64,000 nt of DNA from Chlorella sorokiniana (taxonomy: Eukaryota > Chlorophyta > Trebouxiophyceae > Chlorellales > Chlorellaceae), in NCBI GenBank assembly GCA_025917655.1, contig CP084614.1:1302001-1366000 (forward strand). The letters run 5' to 3'. Below are positions 29,901 to 40,038 of the stretch, in pieces. A program made the translations under genes and the position numbers. Position 1 is the stretch's first letter, and each line of letters starts with the position of its first letter. Under the pieces are notes generated by a model. The model had not been told where the DNA came from, made no database searches, and was given only the letters and a program-made list of their open reading frames with translations.

Positions 29901-32900
29901 GCGGAGCCCGCGGGCACGCTCACGGCCGTGAAGGCGGTGCACAGCGCCAGGCGCTGCTGCGCGGTGAGCGCGGTCAGCAGAGGCACCTGCGGTGACACGG
30001 CGCCAGCGGTGTGAAGGCAGCAGGGCACCGCAGTGCCAGGCTAGGTCCGCCCAAACTCAACAGATAAGCCTCAAGTGTGTGACGAGCGAGGCCTGTTGCG
30101 CCCCACACCCCGCCCGGCCCACCTTGCGCAGCGCCTCAAAGCGCCACATGCTGCGGATCTCCGCCAGGCTGCCCAGGTGGGTGTCGAAGTCGGCGCGGGT
30201 GCACACCAGCACCTTGGCTGCGGTGGTGGCGTGCACGCTGGCGGCCCTGCAGGCGTGCCCGCAGCAGGCAGGCGCTTGCGGCACGGGCGGAACACCAGGC
30301 CCTGCTCTCACGACGTGACGGCCTGCGCTGGGCCACCCAGCGTTCACCATTCCCGGCTGTTGCGAGCCCACCTGGGTTCGTTGTTCAGCAGCGCCAGCTC
30401 GCCGAAGCACTGCCCCCGCCCGCACTTGGCCAGCTCCCGCCCCTCGCCGTCGGTGATGCTGCAGGGAGGGGGAAGGGGGCTAATGCGGTGTTCAGGCCCT
30501 CTCAACCAGCTTACACTGCGACAGTTCCATTGATGCCAGCCAGACAGGTGCCCCCACCTCCATACACCCCACCCTCCCCATCCTCCCACCCCACCGCCCA
30601 CACTCTCACACCCACCCCACCCGCAACCCGGGTGCACCCCCCACCTGAAGCTGCCCTCCTCCACCACGAAGAAAGTGTCCCCGGCGTCGCCGCGCAGGAA
30701 CACCGCCTGCCCCGCCTCAAAGGAGCGGTTGGACATGCAGCGCGCCAGCTGGAACAGCTGCTGCTCAGACAGGTTGAGCAGGATGGGCACCTGAGGGGAG
30801 TGTGTGGGCGGGTGTGGGTGTGGGTGTGGGGGAGGGGGGCGTGTTTGTGGAGGCCGGGGACCAGCGACTTTTTGCGGCACACTGAGGCTGAGCAGTTGAT
30901 TAAGCAACCCCTCCTTTTGATCAGCTGCCCCCTGCCCCCAGAATCCACGTCATGGATGAGAAACGGGCAGGCACCCCTACAAGGCGCTAACAGGCCCCCG
31001 CTTCACAGCACGCTTGCCTTGCGCAGCGTGTCGTAGCGCCACACGTCCTCAATGGGGCCCAGCAGCTCGTTGAAGGCGGCGCGGCCCAGGCTGTAGCACA
31101 CCACGTAGCTGTCGGCTGCAGGGGGTGCAGGGCAGAGGCCCGGGGCGCGCCGAGTGATAGCAGAGGGTGGGCATACTGAGCAGCTTGGCAGTCTTGATGG
31201 CTGCCGAGACCTCTCTGCCTTATGCAAGCAGTCCTGCAGCCGATGCTGCTGCCACGAACCACAGGCTGCTCGCCCACCTGTGGCGGTCGCTCCGCGTGGC
31301 GCCGCATTGATCAGGGCCTTCTCTCCAAAGTAGCCGCCCTCGCGGATGCGCCCCACCTCGCGCCCGTCACGCGTCAGCACCACTGCAGGGCAGGGCAGGG
31401 AGGGGACCATGGCACAGCCGTCGCCACGTGGCAAAGCAGAGCGTGGGAGGCGCTCCCTCTGAGCTCGGTGTTGCGTTTGGAAGCCATGCGAGTCGCACAT
31501 GCCACTGCGGATTCACACGCATCCCTTCAACCCTCCTCCTCCTCCTCACCCGCGCCCTCCCGCACCAAGTAGAACCTGTCCCCCGGGTCTCCCTCCCCAA
31601 ACACGCGCTCCCCCGCCCCAAATTCAACCAACTCCAGCGCCTCCGCCACCACCGCCTTGTGCTCCTACAGACGCCAGGGCGGAAGCAGGCAAGGCATGGA
31701 GCGGCGGGCGCTGGTCATGATGCCCGCTCACGCGTGCAAAAGACGGGTCATAGAGTAGGGGTGGGTGTGCACCGCGAATGCAAGCAGGGACAGCCCCCAG
31801 CGGGTGACCCAGCCACACCCACCGGCGCCAGCACCGCGAGCAGCGGCACCGTCTCCACCACGCGCGCCTTCTCCGCCGCAACCTGCTGCTGGTCGGTGCG
31901 CTTGATGGCGGCGTAAACGGTGCGCTCCATTACCTGCGGGAGGGCAGAGGGCAGGCCTCAGCACTCAAACAAACAGGGCAGGCAGGACAGTTGCTGGTTG
32001 TCTGGGATGCGGGTGCTCCGCTTGCGGTGGCTGAGATCGAGTTGAGCAGCCAAGAGGACTTCCCCCGGGCTCAGCGCCTCACCCACAGCTTGCCGTCTGC
32101 GGTGGCCTGCACGGTGGCGGCGCGCGGCGCGGAGTACAGCAGGGCCAGCTCGCCAAAGGCGGCGCCGGGCGCGTAGGTGTGCACCCTGCGCTCGCCCTCC
32201 CCTCCTCCTTCTGCAGCAGCACGTCGGCGGCGCCGCGCTCCAACACGTAGAACTTGCTGGCGTCGGTGTCGCCCTGCAGCCGTGGAACGTCTGTGTGAGG
32301 TGTGGCACAGGACTAGAGAAGGGCATGGGGATGGCTGGCGCCTTGCCAAGCCTGCAAGCGTCAGATTTCAGCATGGGGAGGCAGCCCTCAGGGCTGGCAC
32401 ACCTGCTTGATGATGACCTCCCCGCCCGGACCGCCTGCGGCGTCATGCTGCGAATGATTGCCTGCTTGGCTGGCAGCGACAGCTGCTCAAACAGCAGGCA
32501 GCCCTCGATTGCCTTGGCTGCAAAGGGGGCGACGCACTGCTGGGGCCAGCCGCTCCAAAGCGTCCCCACAACTGATAAAGGGCATCGCCTGTCTGCTTGG
32601 GAGCCCCAGCCCCCATCACCTCCCCTCCAGCACACATCACATGGCAAGCAACATGCAGCACGCGCTGCATGGCTGGCCCGCGCACCTATTAGGCGCTCTG
32701 CGTAGTCGGTTTTGGGCACCACCGGGATCTCCATGTCGGCGGCGCTGGAGATGGCCTCCGCCGCCACCGCAATGCGCTTCTTCATCTGGTGCAGCTTCAT
32801 GGCATCCGGCTTGGGCAGCCCCGCCGGCGGCGGCAGCGGAGTGGCGGGGGCCGTTTGCTGCGTGGCTGCGGTAGAGGGGCCAGCGGCGGGCTTGGCCTTG

Positions 32901-32997
32901 GGGCCCCGCTGGCGCCGCTGGCCGACACCACCGCTGTGACGTCGCCGGGGCTGCCTATGCCATCCGCCACCTGTGGAGCTGTCAGGCAGTTGCCCAT
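26964..32997 (-). CDS. PKG: cGMP-dependent protein kinase-like, four cNMP-binding domains
   Basis: AGC-family kinase predicted to be switched on by cyclic nucleotide. The N-terminus MGNCLTAP fits N-myristoylation at Gly2 with a Cys4 for palmitoylation. Four cyclic-nucleotide domains follow: A (about 32530-32080) with [16 protein letters not shown] (31930-31017) with [16 protein letters not shown] (30790-30123) with [12 protein letters not shown] joined to AAS; D (29988-29290) with [15 protein letters not shown]. All four keep the phosphate-cassette Glu and Arg. The kinase (29118-27268) has [62 protein letters not shown] and a C-terminal extension ending in VFKDF. Thr or Ser after Arg-x-Ala in the cassettes favours cGMP over cAMP. 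One frame slip falls at a C run (28380-28384) just before RDLKPEN. It shares its promoter region with the mPGES-2-like gene. Confidence 0.88.
29163..29215. repeat. TG dinucleotide and GGGTGG microsatellite
   Basis: Alternating TG run followed by GGTGGGTGGGTGG within an intron of the PKG-like gene. Confidence 0.8.
29636..29679. repeat. Exact 22-base tandem duplication
   Basis: CACATTGAGACGGCAGGGCA plus GC occurs twice head to tail (29636-29657 and 29658-29679) in an intron of the PKG-like gene. Looks like a recent slippage or duplication. Confidence 0.85.
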
Positions 32998-33448
32998 GGC
33001 TTCGTGCGTGAGGTAACTGCTGGGGTACAGGGGTGGCAACGGAGTACTGGCTCAGGTTTCTTACGGGGCAGGCAGCGAGGGCCAGGTCAACCCTCCACCT
33101 CGTTCGCAATGCGTCCTTGGATTGTGCAACCGACCTGAAACGTTATGCAGGTGTTGGTTATTCGTGGAGAGGTGCTCCTGGCCCTCCAATAGTCGCAAAA
33201 CGCAAAAGACTGCCCAGCTCCCGGGTGGCTGGCGGACCCCTAGCGCACCGCAAACGCTCCAATCGGTGCAATGAGGCGGCGCAAGGCTGTTCAAAGCAAC
33301 CGGAGCACCCACTGTAGAGCCAGCGGGGCAACACGTGGAGGCGCCAGCCATGGCTCTTTGCCGTCTTGCGTCTTCTACACCAGAACCCCATCAATCAAGC
33401 CGCTTCACATTGGTCCTGTAACGCTGTGAGTCAGGTGGCGCTTCAAAA
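32998..33448. promoter_or_regulatory. Divergent promoter region, PKG-like and mPGES-2-like genes
   Basis: These 451 bases lie between two opposite start codons. No RNA gene or TATA box was recognised. Confidence 0.45.
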
Positions 33449-35605
33449 ATGCGAGCTGCAGGTCGGGGAGCCGCGGCTGCTCTACGGCGCCTGCAGGCCC
33501 TTGATTTACCTACTGGAACTCTGCAACAACTTGTTTCAATCAGCACACGGTGCGCACCTCCGCTGTGGTTGGTCGTCTGGAACCAAAGCCGCGCTGCGAG
33601 TCGCTTACGCTGCAACCCATCATTCATTCCTACAGAACAAGTCTAGAGAGTGGAACCGCCGGCCGCAGCCGCTCAGCTTTTGGTCTGCTGGCAGCGGCGG
33701 CAGGCGCCGCCGCCATTTCCTACAGCTTTGCAGCACAACCGGTGGCCCACGCAGAGGCTCCTTGGAAGCCCGATCAGGGCGCACCCAGCGTCCCGGTAGG
33801 CACACTCAACATGCCTCTATGCAAGGAGCACGCGCACGGTTGCCCTGCATCACTCTCTGCCTGCTACGCTGCCCGCCCCGCTCTGTGCGGTTTGCAGCGA
33901 TGCCACGCCGCTGCACGTTGGAGGAGGAGGAGCTTGCAACCTTGCACCGCTTCCTGTCTGCAGGCTGACGAGCGCTACGCGCGGCCCGCGGGTGTGCGGG
34001 GGTTGCTGCCGCGCGAGCTGGTGCTGTACCAGTACGAGGTGTGCCCCTTCTGCTGCAAGGTGAAGGCCTTCCTGGACTACCACAAGGTGGGCTCGGCGGC
34101 TGTGCTGAGGGCAGCAGGCGGGTGCTTCTTTAGCTCGGTATGAGTGGGGCCAAGACAGTGTGTTTCGCTCGTCGGTAGTAAGTAGAAGGAACGGCAGCAA
34201 GTCTGGCTGGAGGAATCGAGAGTGGGGCGGCGCCTCTGCCGGGCGACCCGCGTCTCGTCTTGGCCCGTACTGCCGCAGATCCCTACCGCTGCGTGGAGGT
34301 CAACCCGCTGACCAAGGGCGAGCTGAAGTGGAGCCAGTACAAGAAGGTGCCGGTGGTGGTGCTGGACGGGGAGCAGCTCAACGACAGCTCAGCTATCATC
34401 TCGCGCCTGGCGGCGGAGATCGAGGCGGGCGCCCCAGTGGAGCGCGGCCCCACGCCGGCAGCAGCGCACCGCCGCCGGCCGGTAAGGGCTGGCTGGGCGG
34501 CTGGCTTGGCGGCAGCAAGGGCGGCGGCGGCGGCGGCGGCAGTGCTGCGGGGGTGGGCGCCTCGCAGGCCGAAGAGGAGAAGTGGCGGCGATGGGTGGAC
34601 GACTGGTTTGTCAGGGTGCGTGCCCTGGGAGGCGGGGCCGCCTGCCGGGTGGGCCTGGGATGCCCTGCAGATGCCAGGCTGGCAGGTGTGCAGTGCTCAG
34701 TAGATTGTCTGCAGCAGCCGGCAGAGTTTGTATCGGCCTCCACCCCGCCTGATCCCCACTCCCCCCCCCCCCGCCTTCCGGCCGCGCCAGGTCATCACCG
34801 TCAACATCTACCGCAACATGCGGGAGTCGTTCCAGACCTTTGACTACATCTCGCAGGCGGGCAACTTTGGCTGGGTGTCGCGTGAGGCGGGTGAGCAGAG
34901 GGCTCAGGGGCTGAGGCCTGCACGGCCAGAAGCAGCCGGCTGGCTTGCTGGTCGTCAGCCAGGCGCCTGCGGCAGCTCAGCAGTGCCTCCAGACAAGCTG
35001 CAGTACATGCCTCGCTGCACCTTTCCTTCCCACGCGCCAACAGCACTGCACCCCACCGCTGCCCGCAGCGCGCGTCTCTGGCGCCACCCTCATGTGGGGC
35101 ATCAGCGGCAAGCTGCGCAAGAAGTACGGAGTGGAGGGCGACGTGCGGCAGGCGCTGTACAAGGTGGGCAACGGGGGCTGACAGCCAGACACGGCTGCCG
35201 TTCAGGGCGGGGCAGCACGCGACGCTGCGTTTACCTGCATCGGAATATGCTTCTACTGGCTGACGGCATGCATGAAATAGTGGAGCGCAAGCTTTCAGTG
35301 AGGCTCCTGCTCGAGAAAGGCTGTGCCCCAGATTCTTGAGAAAGACCCCCTCCCCCCCCCCACCTGTCACCCCTCTCCCCGTCGTCCCATCCCGTCTGCA
35401 GTCTGCTGACGAGTGGGTGGCAGCGGTGGGCGACCGCCGCTTCCTGGGCGGCGACGAGCCCTGCCTGGCCGACCTGGCGGTGTTTGGCGTGGTGCGGGCG
35501 GTGACGGGCACCGACACCTTCAACGACCTCATGCAGAGCTCCAGCATCGGCGCCTGGTACGCCCGCATGTTTGAGGCGGTAGGGCCCTCCTCCCGCATCG
35601 AGTGA
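33449..35605 (+). CDS. mPGES-2-like glutathione S-transferase, organellar membrane protein
   Basis: Family related to membrane-associated prostaglandin E synthase 2, with a thioredoxin/GST fold; the algal substrate is unknown. Exon 1 (33449-33549) gives MRAAGRGAAAALRRLQALD, a basic Ala-rich organelle presequence. Exon 2 (33636-33795) has the hydrophobic FGLLAAAAGAAAISYSF. The GST N-domain has ELVLYQYEVCPFCCKVKAFL with the CPFC active site, YRCVEVNPLTKGELKWS, KKVPVVVLDG and LNDSSAIISRL. A Gly-rich insert (GWLGGWLGGSKGGGGGGG) precedes WRRWVDDWFV. The C-domain has NIYRNMRESFQTFDYI, GKLRKKYG, GDEPCLADLAVFGVVRAV and FNDLMQSSSIGAWYARM. The start was chosen because intron 33550-33635 then joins in phase. 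No ATG-led frame without that intron reaches exon 2. Confidence 0.85.
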
Positions 35606-36542
35606 GAGCGGTGGTGGCACCGACCCAGCCCGCGGATTGCCGGCCGACAGACGAGCCTGGGCATGGCTGCCAAGTGCAGCGCTGGGTGCCCTTCCTCTCC
35701 TCATCTTACACCATGAACGTGAGCGTGCGCTGCACCCATCAAGGCGCATTGCCTTCCAGCCTGCATTCTGTTGGGCTTGGTGATGCTCAGGCGGCACGGC
35801 TGCCACACCGAGCCCCTTCCCGCGCCCTGACACAAAACGCCATTTCGTTATTTGGTTGCTTATCTCCTCCAAAGATGCTTGCTGGTATCATTGCCGTGTC
35901 ATCCTCATGCCTGCCAAGCAAAACAGAAGCTGGGCAACCACCGGTCTGATGGGGTGTTACCGAGGGTGACGGGGCAGGGCTGTAATAACAGCCAGCTTCC
36001 TCATGGTACTTTGCGGGCTCTTTACGACTAACCGATACCGCCGCTGCATTGTGCGCAGCCTGCAAGCCGTTTGTCCGGCGTGCTTCCCCAGCAACTGCGT
36101 GCGCCCCGCCGAAACTTAAAGCTCTGTTCACCGTGTCGCTCTATCAGAAAATGAAACTGATGCATGCTCATGACGAGCCGTCTCTTCATGTCATCGAGGC
36201 CTGCAACAAGGGAGCAATTGGCAATGACGGGACGGCAGCATCGAGGTAGGCCGTCCACACCGCGCTGAAAGCGGTCTTCGCTTTTTAAAACCTTCATGCT
36301 ATGTTTATTTGCAGGGATAATTTTGCCATCAAGGCTGCGCAGGCGCAAGAGGGCCCAGGCAGCTCCGCCGCACTCGCCGCCGGCCCCCGCCCAAAAGTGC
36401 ACATCAATGTCACAGCAGGCACCTCAGCTTTTTCTCAAAGCAGCCGGCTTGTTCCTCCGCTGCAAGAGACGTTGAGCATGCCTCCCCGATGCGGCAGAGA
36501 GGCTCCAGCTTGCTGGAAGCGGCATGCAGCCTGCGCGCAGCC
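35606..36542. other. Intergenic, no gene seen
   Basis: Contains TGTAA at 35981-35985, possibly the poly(A) signal of the upstream gene. Less GC-rich than flanking exons. No supported coding sequence. Confidence 0.5.
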
Positions 36543-39500
36543 ATGCAGCCCGCTGCTGGCCCGCTGCCAGGCTACCGCAGCATGGCGCAGTTTGGATCCG
36601 TCCAGGAGCTCATGCGTACAAAGTGAGTGTCGAGCAGCTGTGCTCTCATGGCCATGCGAGAGCCCAGTGGTGCTGCCCACCTTGGGGCCCAGCTCCACCC
36701 CATCACGTGCTGGCCCGTGAGCTGACTGGGAGCTTCGGTCACCCCCGCTCTGCTGCAGCCAATGCTGCATCCTGCTTGCTGTCTGCCTGGCGAGGGGCAA
36801 CCACGTGATCATCAAGCAGTACATCAAGTCCAGGATGAGCACAAGGGCAGATCACAAGATGAAGCGGGAGGTGGGAAGGCACCGCAAGACGGCTGGGCAG
36901 CTGGGCGGCTCTCCTGCAGACAGGAAGCAAGTGGCGGCCTGCTGCTGACTGGGCTGCTCAGTGCTTGATGGCAACTGGTAGGTTTCGAAGAGCCCTCCTG
37001 CTCGTTCTGCAGATCCGACTAATGTACTGCATGCGGGGCCAGGAAGGCGTGGCCCAAATCCTGGGTGATTTTGAGACCGCCGCGCATTTCCACATCGTCG
37101 TGGTGGGTGCTTCAGTGTATGTGACATGCTGCTCGCCGGGACAAGCATCCAGTTGAACTCATGCAAGCTGGCATTGCTGCCGGCAGGAGCATTACTCTGG
37201 CGGTGACCTCTACAAGCGTGCTGGGATCAAGCAGGAAGGGGGCGGGCGCAGCGGCTGGAGGAGCACTGGGTGTGCACCAAGGTGGGCCTGAAGGCTGCAT
37301 AATTGCATCAAGCGTCCGTCAGGTTCCAGTAGGCCTGAGCCAATCATTCATCGCAGCTTGCGGACTCGTTTGCGTGTGGCCCCTCCTGGCGGCATTCGCT
37401 GAACGAATCGTCCCCCATTGGGTGACACCCGCCTGCAGATCATTGCGCCCCTGCTGCGCACGCTGTGCGTGCTGCACGAGCAGCACATTGTGCACCGCGA
37501 CATCAAGCAGGAGAACATCTTCCTCACCTGGGACGGTACGCGCAGCGGCCACAGCGACTGCAGCCGTGCCTGGACACAGCACCATGCCTGCACGCAAACT
37601 CAACCTGTCTATGTGCACACAGCCTGCATGGCTAAGATGCGGGCGTGGCCCTGTGCCTCTGCAGACCAGCTGCGCCTGGGCGACTTTGGGCTGGCCATCC
37701 AGCAGCGGGAGGAGCTGCCCTTCCTGCGGGCGGGGACCCTGGACTACATGGCGCCAGAGGTGGGCTGGGGTGCGGCGGAGGGCAGTAGTGTCGCCGATCG
37801 TGAATCGGCGACACTGCGCCTAGTGAGGTGCCCATGCCGTGCCGTCCACAGTGCCTCAGCTGAGCCTCAGCTGCCTGCAGGCATCGACTTTTAGCATTCC
37901 CCCCCCCCACACACACACACACCACCACTCAAACACACACACACCAGGTGCTGGCCAACCCGCTGTCCAAGCGGCTTGATGAGAGCGAGCTGCACAAAGC
38001 GGAGGAGCTGCGCCGCCTGGGCTTTGCGCCGTACGACGAGAAGGTGGATGTGTGGGCGGTGGGCGTGCTGGCGTACGAGCTGATGTCGGGCGGCGACCCG
38101 CCCTTCTTCGACGACAGGCCGGAGGTCACGCAGCGGCTCATCATGCAGGTGGGGGGCTGAGCACGGTGGGGATGCTAGGAGGGTGGGAAGGGGGCAAGCG
38201 TGTTGCTGGAGACGAGGGGGCAGGGCAACATTAAGAGCATGGGGCGGTCAGAGGCGGGTGGGGGGGAGGGCAACGGCGAGCGCTCGTGCTGCTGAGACGG
38301 GGGCACCCCTGTCAACCTCACCGTGATCTGCCTGTGCAGTGTGACTTGGCGGCCGTGCCCTTCCCGCGGGACCAGCTGCTGAGCCCTTGGGCCGACTTTG
38401 TGCGCACTGCGCTGCAGCGCGACCCCTGCCAGCGCCCCTCTGCCGCCCAGCTGCTGCGCCACCGCTGGGTGCAGCAGCACCTGCGGGTGCGGCCGCGCCT
38501 GCCGCTGGCGCCGCCGCGCCACGCGGCCCTGGCGCGCATGGCCTCCCTGCCCGCCCTGCCCCTCTTCAAGCCTGCCGGGCTGCCTTGCATGGCACCTGAG
38601 GAGGCAATGGCCGCTGCCACGCTCGTCTCTTGCGCCTCTGCCACGGCAGAACTAGCCGTCAAGCTCCCACCTGCGCCCAGCGGCGCCAGCAGCGGCGCTC
38701 GCCATGCATCCGTCCTGTCGGCCCCACCCAGCAGCGACACCAGCACCAGCGCCAGCAGCTGCTGCCTGGCCACCCTGGCCGAGCCCACTGCTGCAGCGGG
38801 GCTGCCGCCGCTGCCCCCTGCGGCAGCTGCGACCTCTCAGCGGGCGCCTCCTGCGCCAGCTGCCTGACCCTCACCGCGCATCCATGCCACAGCTGCAGCG
38901 CCTGCCGCTTGGGGGCGGGCTGCAGCAGCAGCAGTCTGGCGTGCGCAGGCAGCTGCAGCTTGGCAGCAGCCGGCTACGGGGGCGAAGACTCTGAGATGCC
39001 GTCGGTCAGCCGCGAGCTGTCGGCCGCAGACCCAGGCAGCTTCGCGGGTGCCGCCGAGCCACAGCCAGCTTGGTCTGTCAGCCTCGCAGCGGCAGCAGCG
39101 GCCAGGCTGTGCGGCAGCACTGGCTTGCAGGATGCCCGGCAGGAGGGCCTCCTCAGGTCGCCATTTGCAACCCAGCTGGGCCCAGCTGAGGTGGCCGATC
39201 CGTCGGCACAAGACGAGACTGAAGGGGGAGAGGCACCCCCGGCTGGCCCCGCCCTGCTGCCCTCCCCAGTGGATCAGTTAGGCCAGGTAGTGGCCCTCAA
39301 GGACAGCCATGGCCTGCTTGCCGCCATGGTAACACCCGAATTGGCATTTGCCGGCCAATGGGCGAGTGCGGATGGCGGCGGCAGCGGCGGCGACATGCGG
39401 CTGGACAAGGCTGGGCATCGCAACCGCGTGATGGCATACATGCAGAAGCAGCGCACCAGTCTGCTGCGCACGCTGAAGGTTGGAAGCCGCGCTAACCGCC

Positions 39501-39577
39501 GCACCCGCGCCGACAGCGGCAGCAGCGGCAGCGACTCGCGCAGAAAAAGCTGGAGCAAAGACAGGGAGAGTCAGTAG
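36543..39577 (+). CDS. Serine/threonine protein kinase with long C-terminal tail
   Basis: Exon 1 (from 36543) reads MQPAAGPLPGYRSMAQFGSV. The N-lobe has HVIIKQYIKSRM, with the Lys of the VIIK strand as the ATP-binding lysine, then VAQILGDFETAAHFHIVV and EHYSGGDLYKRAG. Catalytic motifs are LHEQHIVHRDIKQENIFL (HRD and the metal-binding Asn), LRLGDFGLAI (DFG) and GTLDYMAPEVL (APE). The C-lobe has KVDVWAVGVLAYELMSGG and RDPCQRPSAAQLLRHRWVQQ. A Ser/Ala-rich tail of about 340 residues ends in basic RRKSWSKDRESQ. It resembles green-algal Aurora-like and other unclassified kinases; no regulatory domain identifies its pathway. The N-lobe changes frame once near 37243, before RLEEHWVCTK. The tail changes frame near 38830, so the stop at 38865-38867 is probably not real. 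Confidence 0.8.
37787..37815. repeat. Perfect 12-base inverted repeat
   Basis: AGTGTCGCCGAT (37787-37798), a five-base spacer CGTGA, then ATCGGCGACACT (37804-37815). The arms are exact complements. It lies in the intron after the kinase APE exon and would form a strong hairpin in the pre-mRNA. Confidence 0.9.
37891..37947. repeat. C run and CA-repeat tract
   Basis: Ten or so C followed by CA repeats, forming the pyrimidine-rich 3' part of a kinase intron that ends at the CAG before VLANPLSKR. Confidence 0.8.
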
Positions 39578-40038
39578 GGCGGCCAGTCGCCTTCCTACCC
39601 CTTCTAGACCAGCAACATCGCAGGCTTCGATACCATGTCTGAGAATGACCAACCGGCCATTACAAGTGATGTGAAGGGATTGATGCCTTCATACTTGCCC
39701 GTGCAGCAACTTCACGCTGCCTCTGGTAGGATAGCCTGTGTTCATCGCCCATCTGTGTGGGCGCGATTGTTGTTCACGTGACCCCAACTGCTGCATTAGT
39801 TTCCGTCAATGTGTGTAAAGCTCGGTGCTCGGACTGGCAAGCTAGGAAGGTCTTGTAAACGTGCGTGCAGGTGCACTGCACAAGGCGGGCGCAGCGGGGC
39901 GGCGGGCAACTTGGCAGCACCACGTCAGGTCCGAATGTTAGCCTCTACCGCCATTCTGAATGTGCATATTTCAACGTTGCGACCGCTGCATTTTGAACTG
40001 AAGGGCCCGCCGGGAGCCGGCGATCGGCAGCGGCAAAG
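39578..40038. other. Intergenic, no gene seen
   Basis: Kinase 3' UTR and SCC3 promoter. No supported exon. Confidence 0.5.
39814..39818 (+). terminator. TGTAA polyadenylation signal of the kinase gene
   Basis: TGTAA 237 bases after the kinase stop codon, in an AT-richer stretch. Confidence 0.4.

Noticed and set aside
38865-38867. Stop ending the Ser/Thr kinase at about residue 600
   Set aside because: Clear coding sequence continues to 39577 in the next frame without splice sites, as in the other one-base slips.
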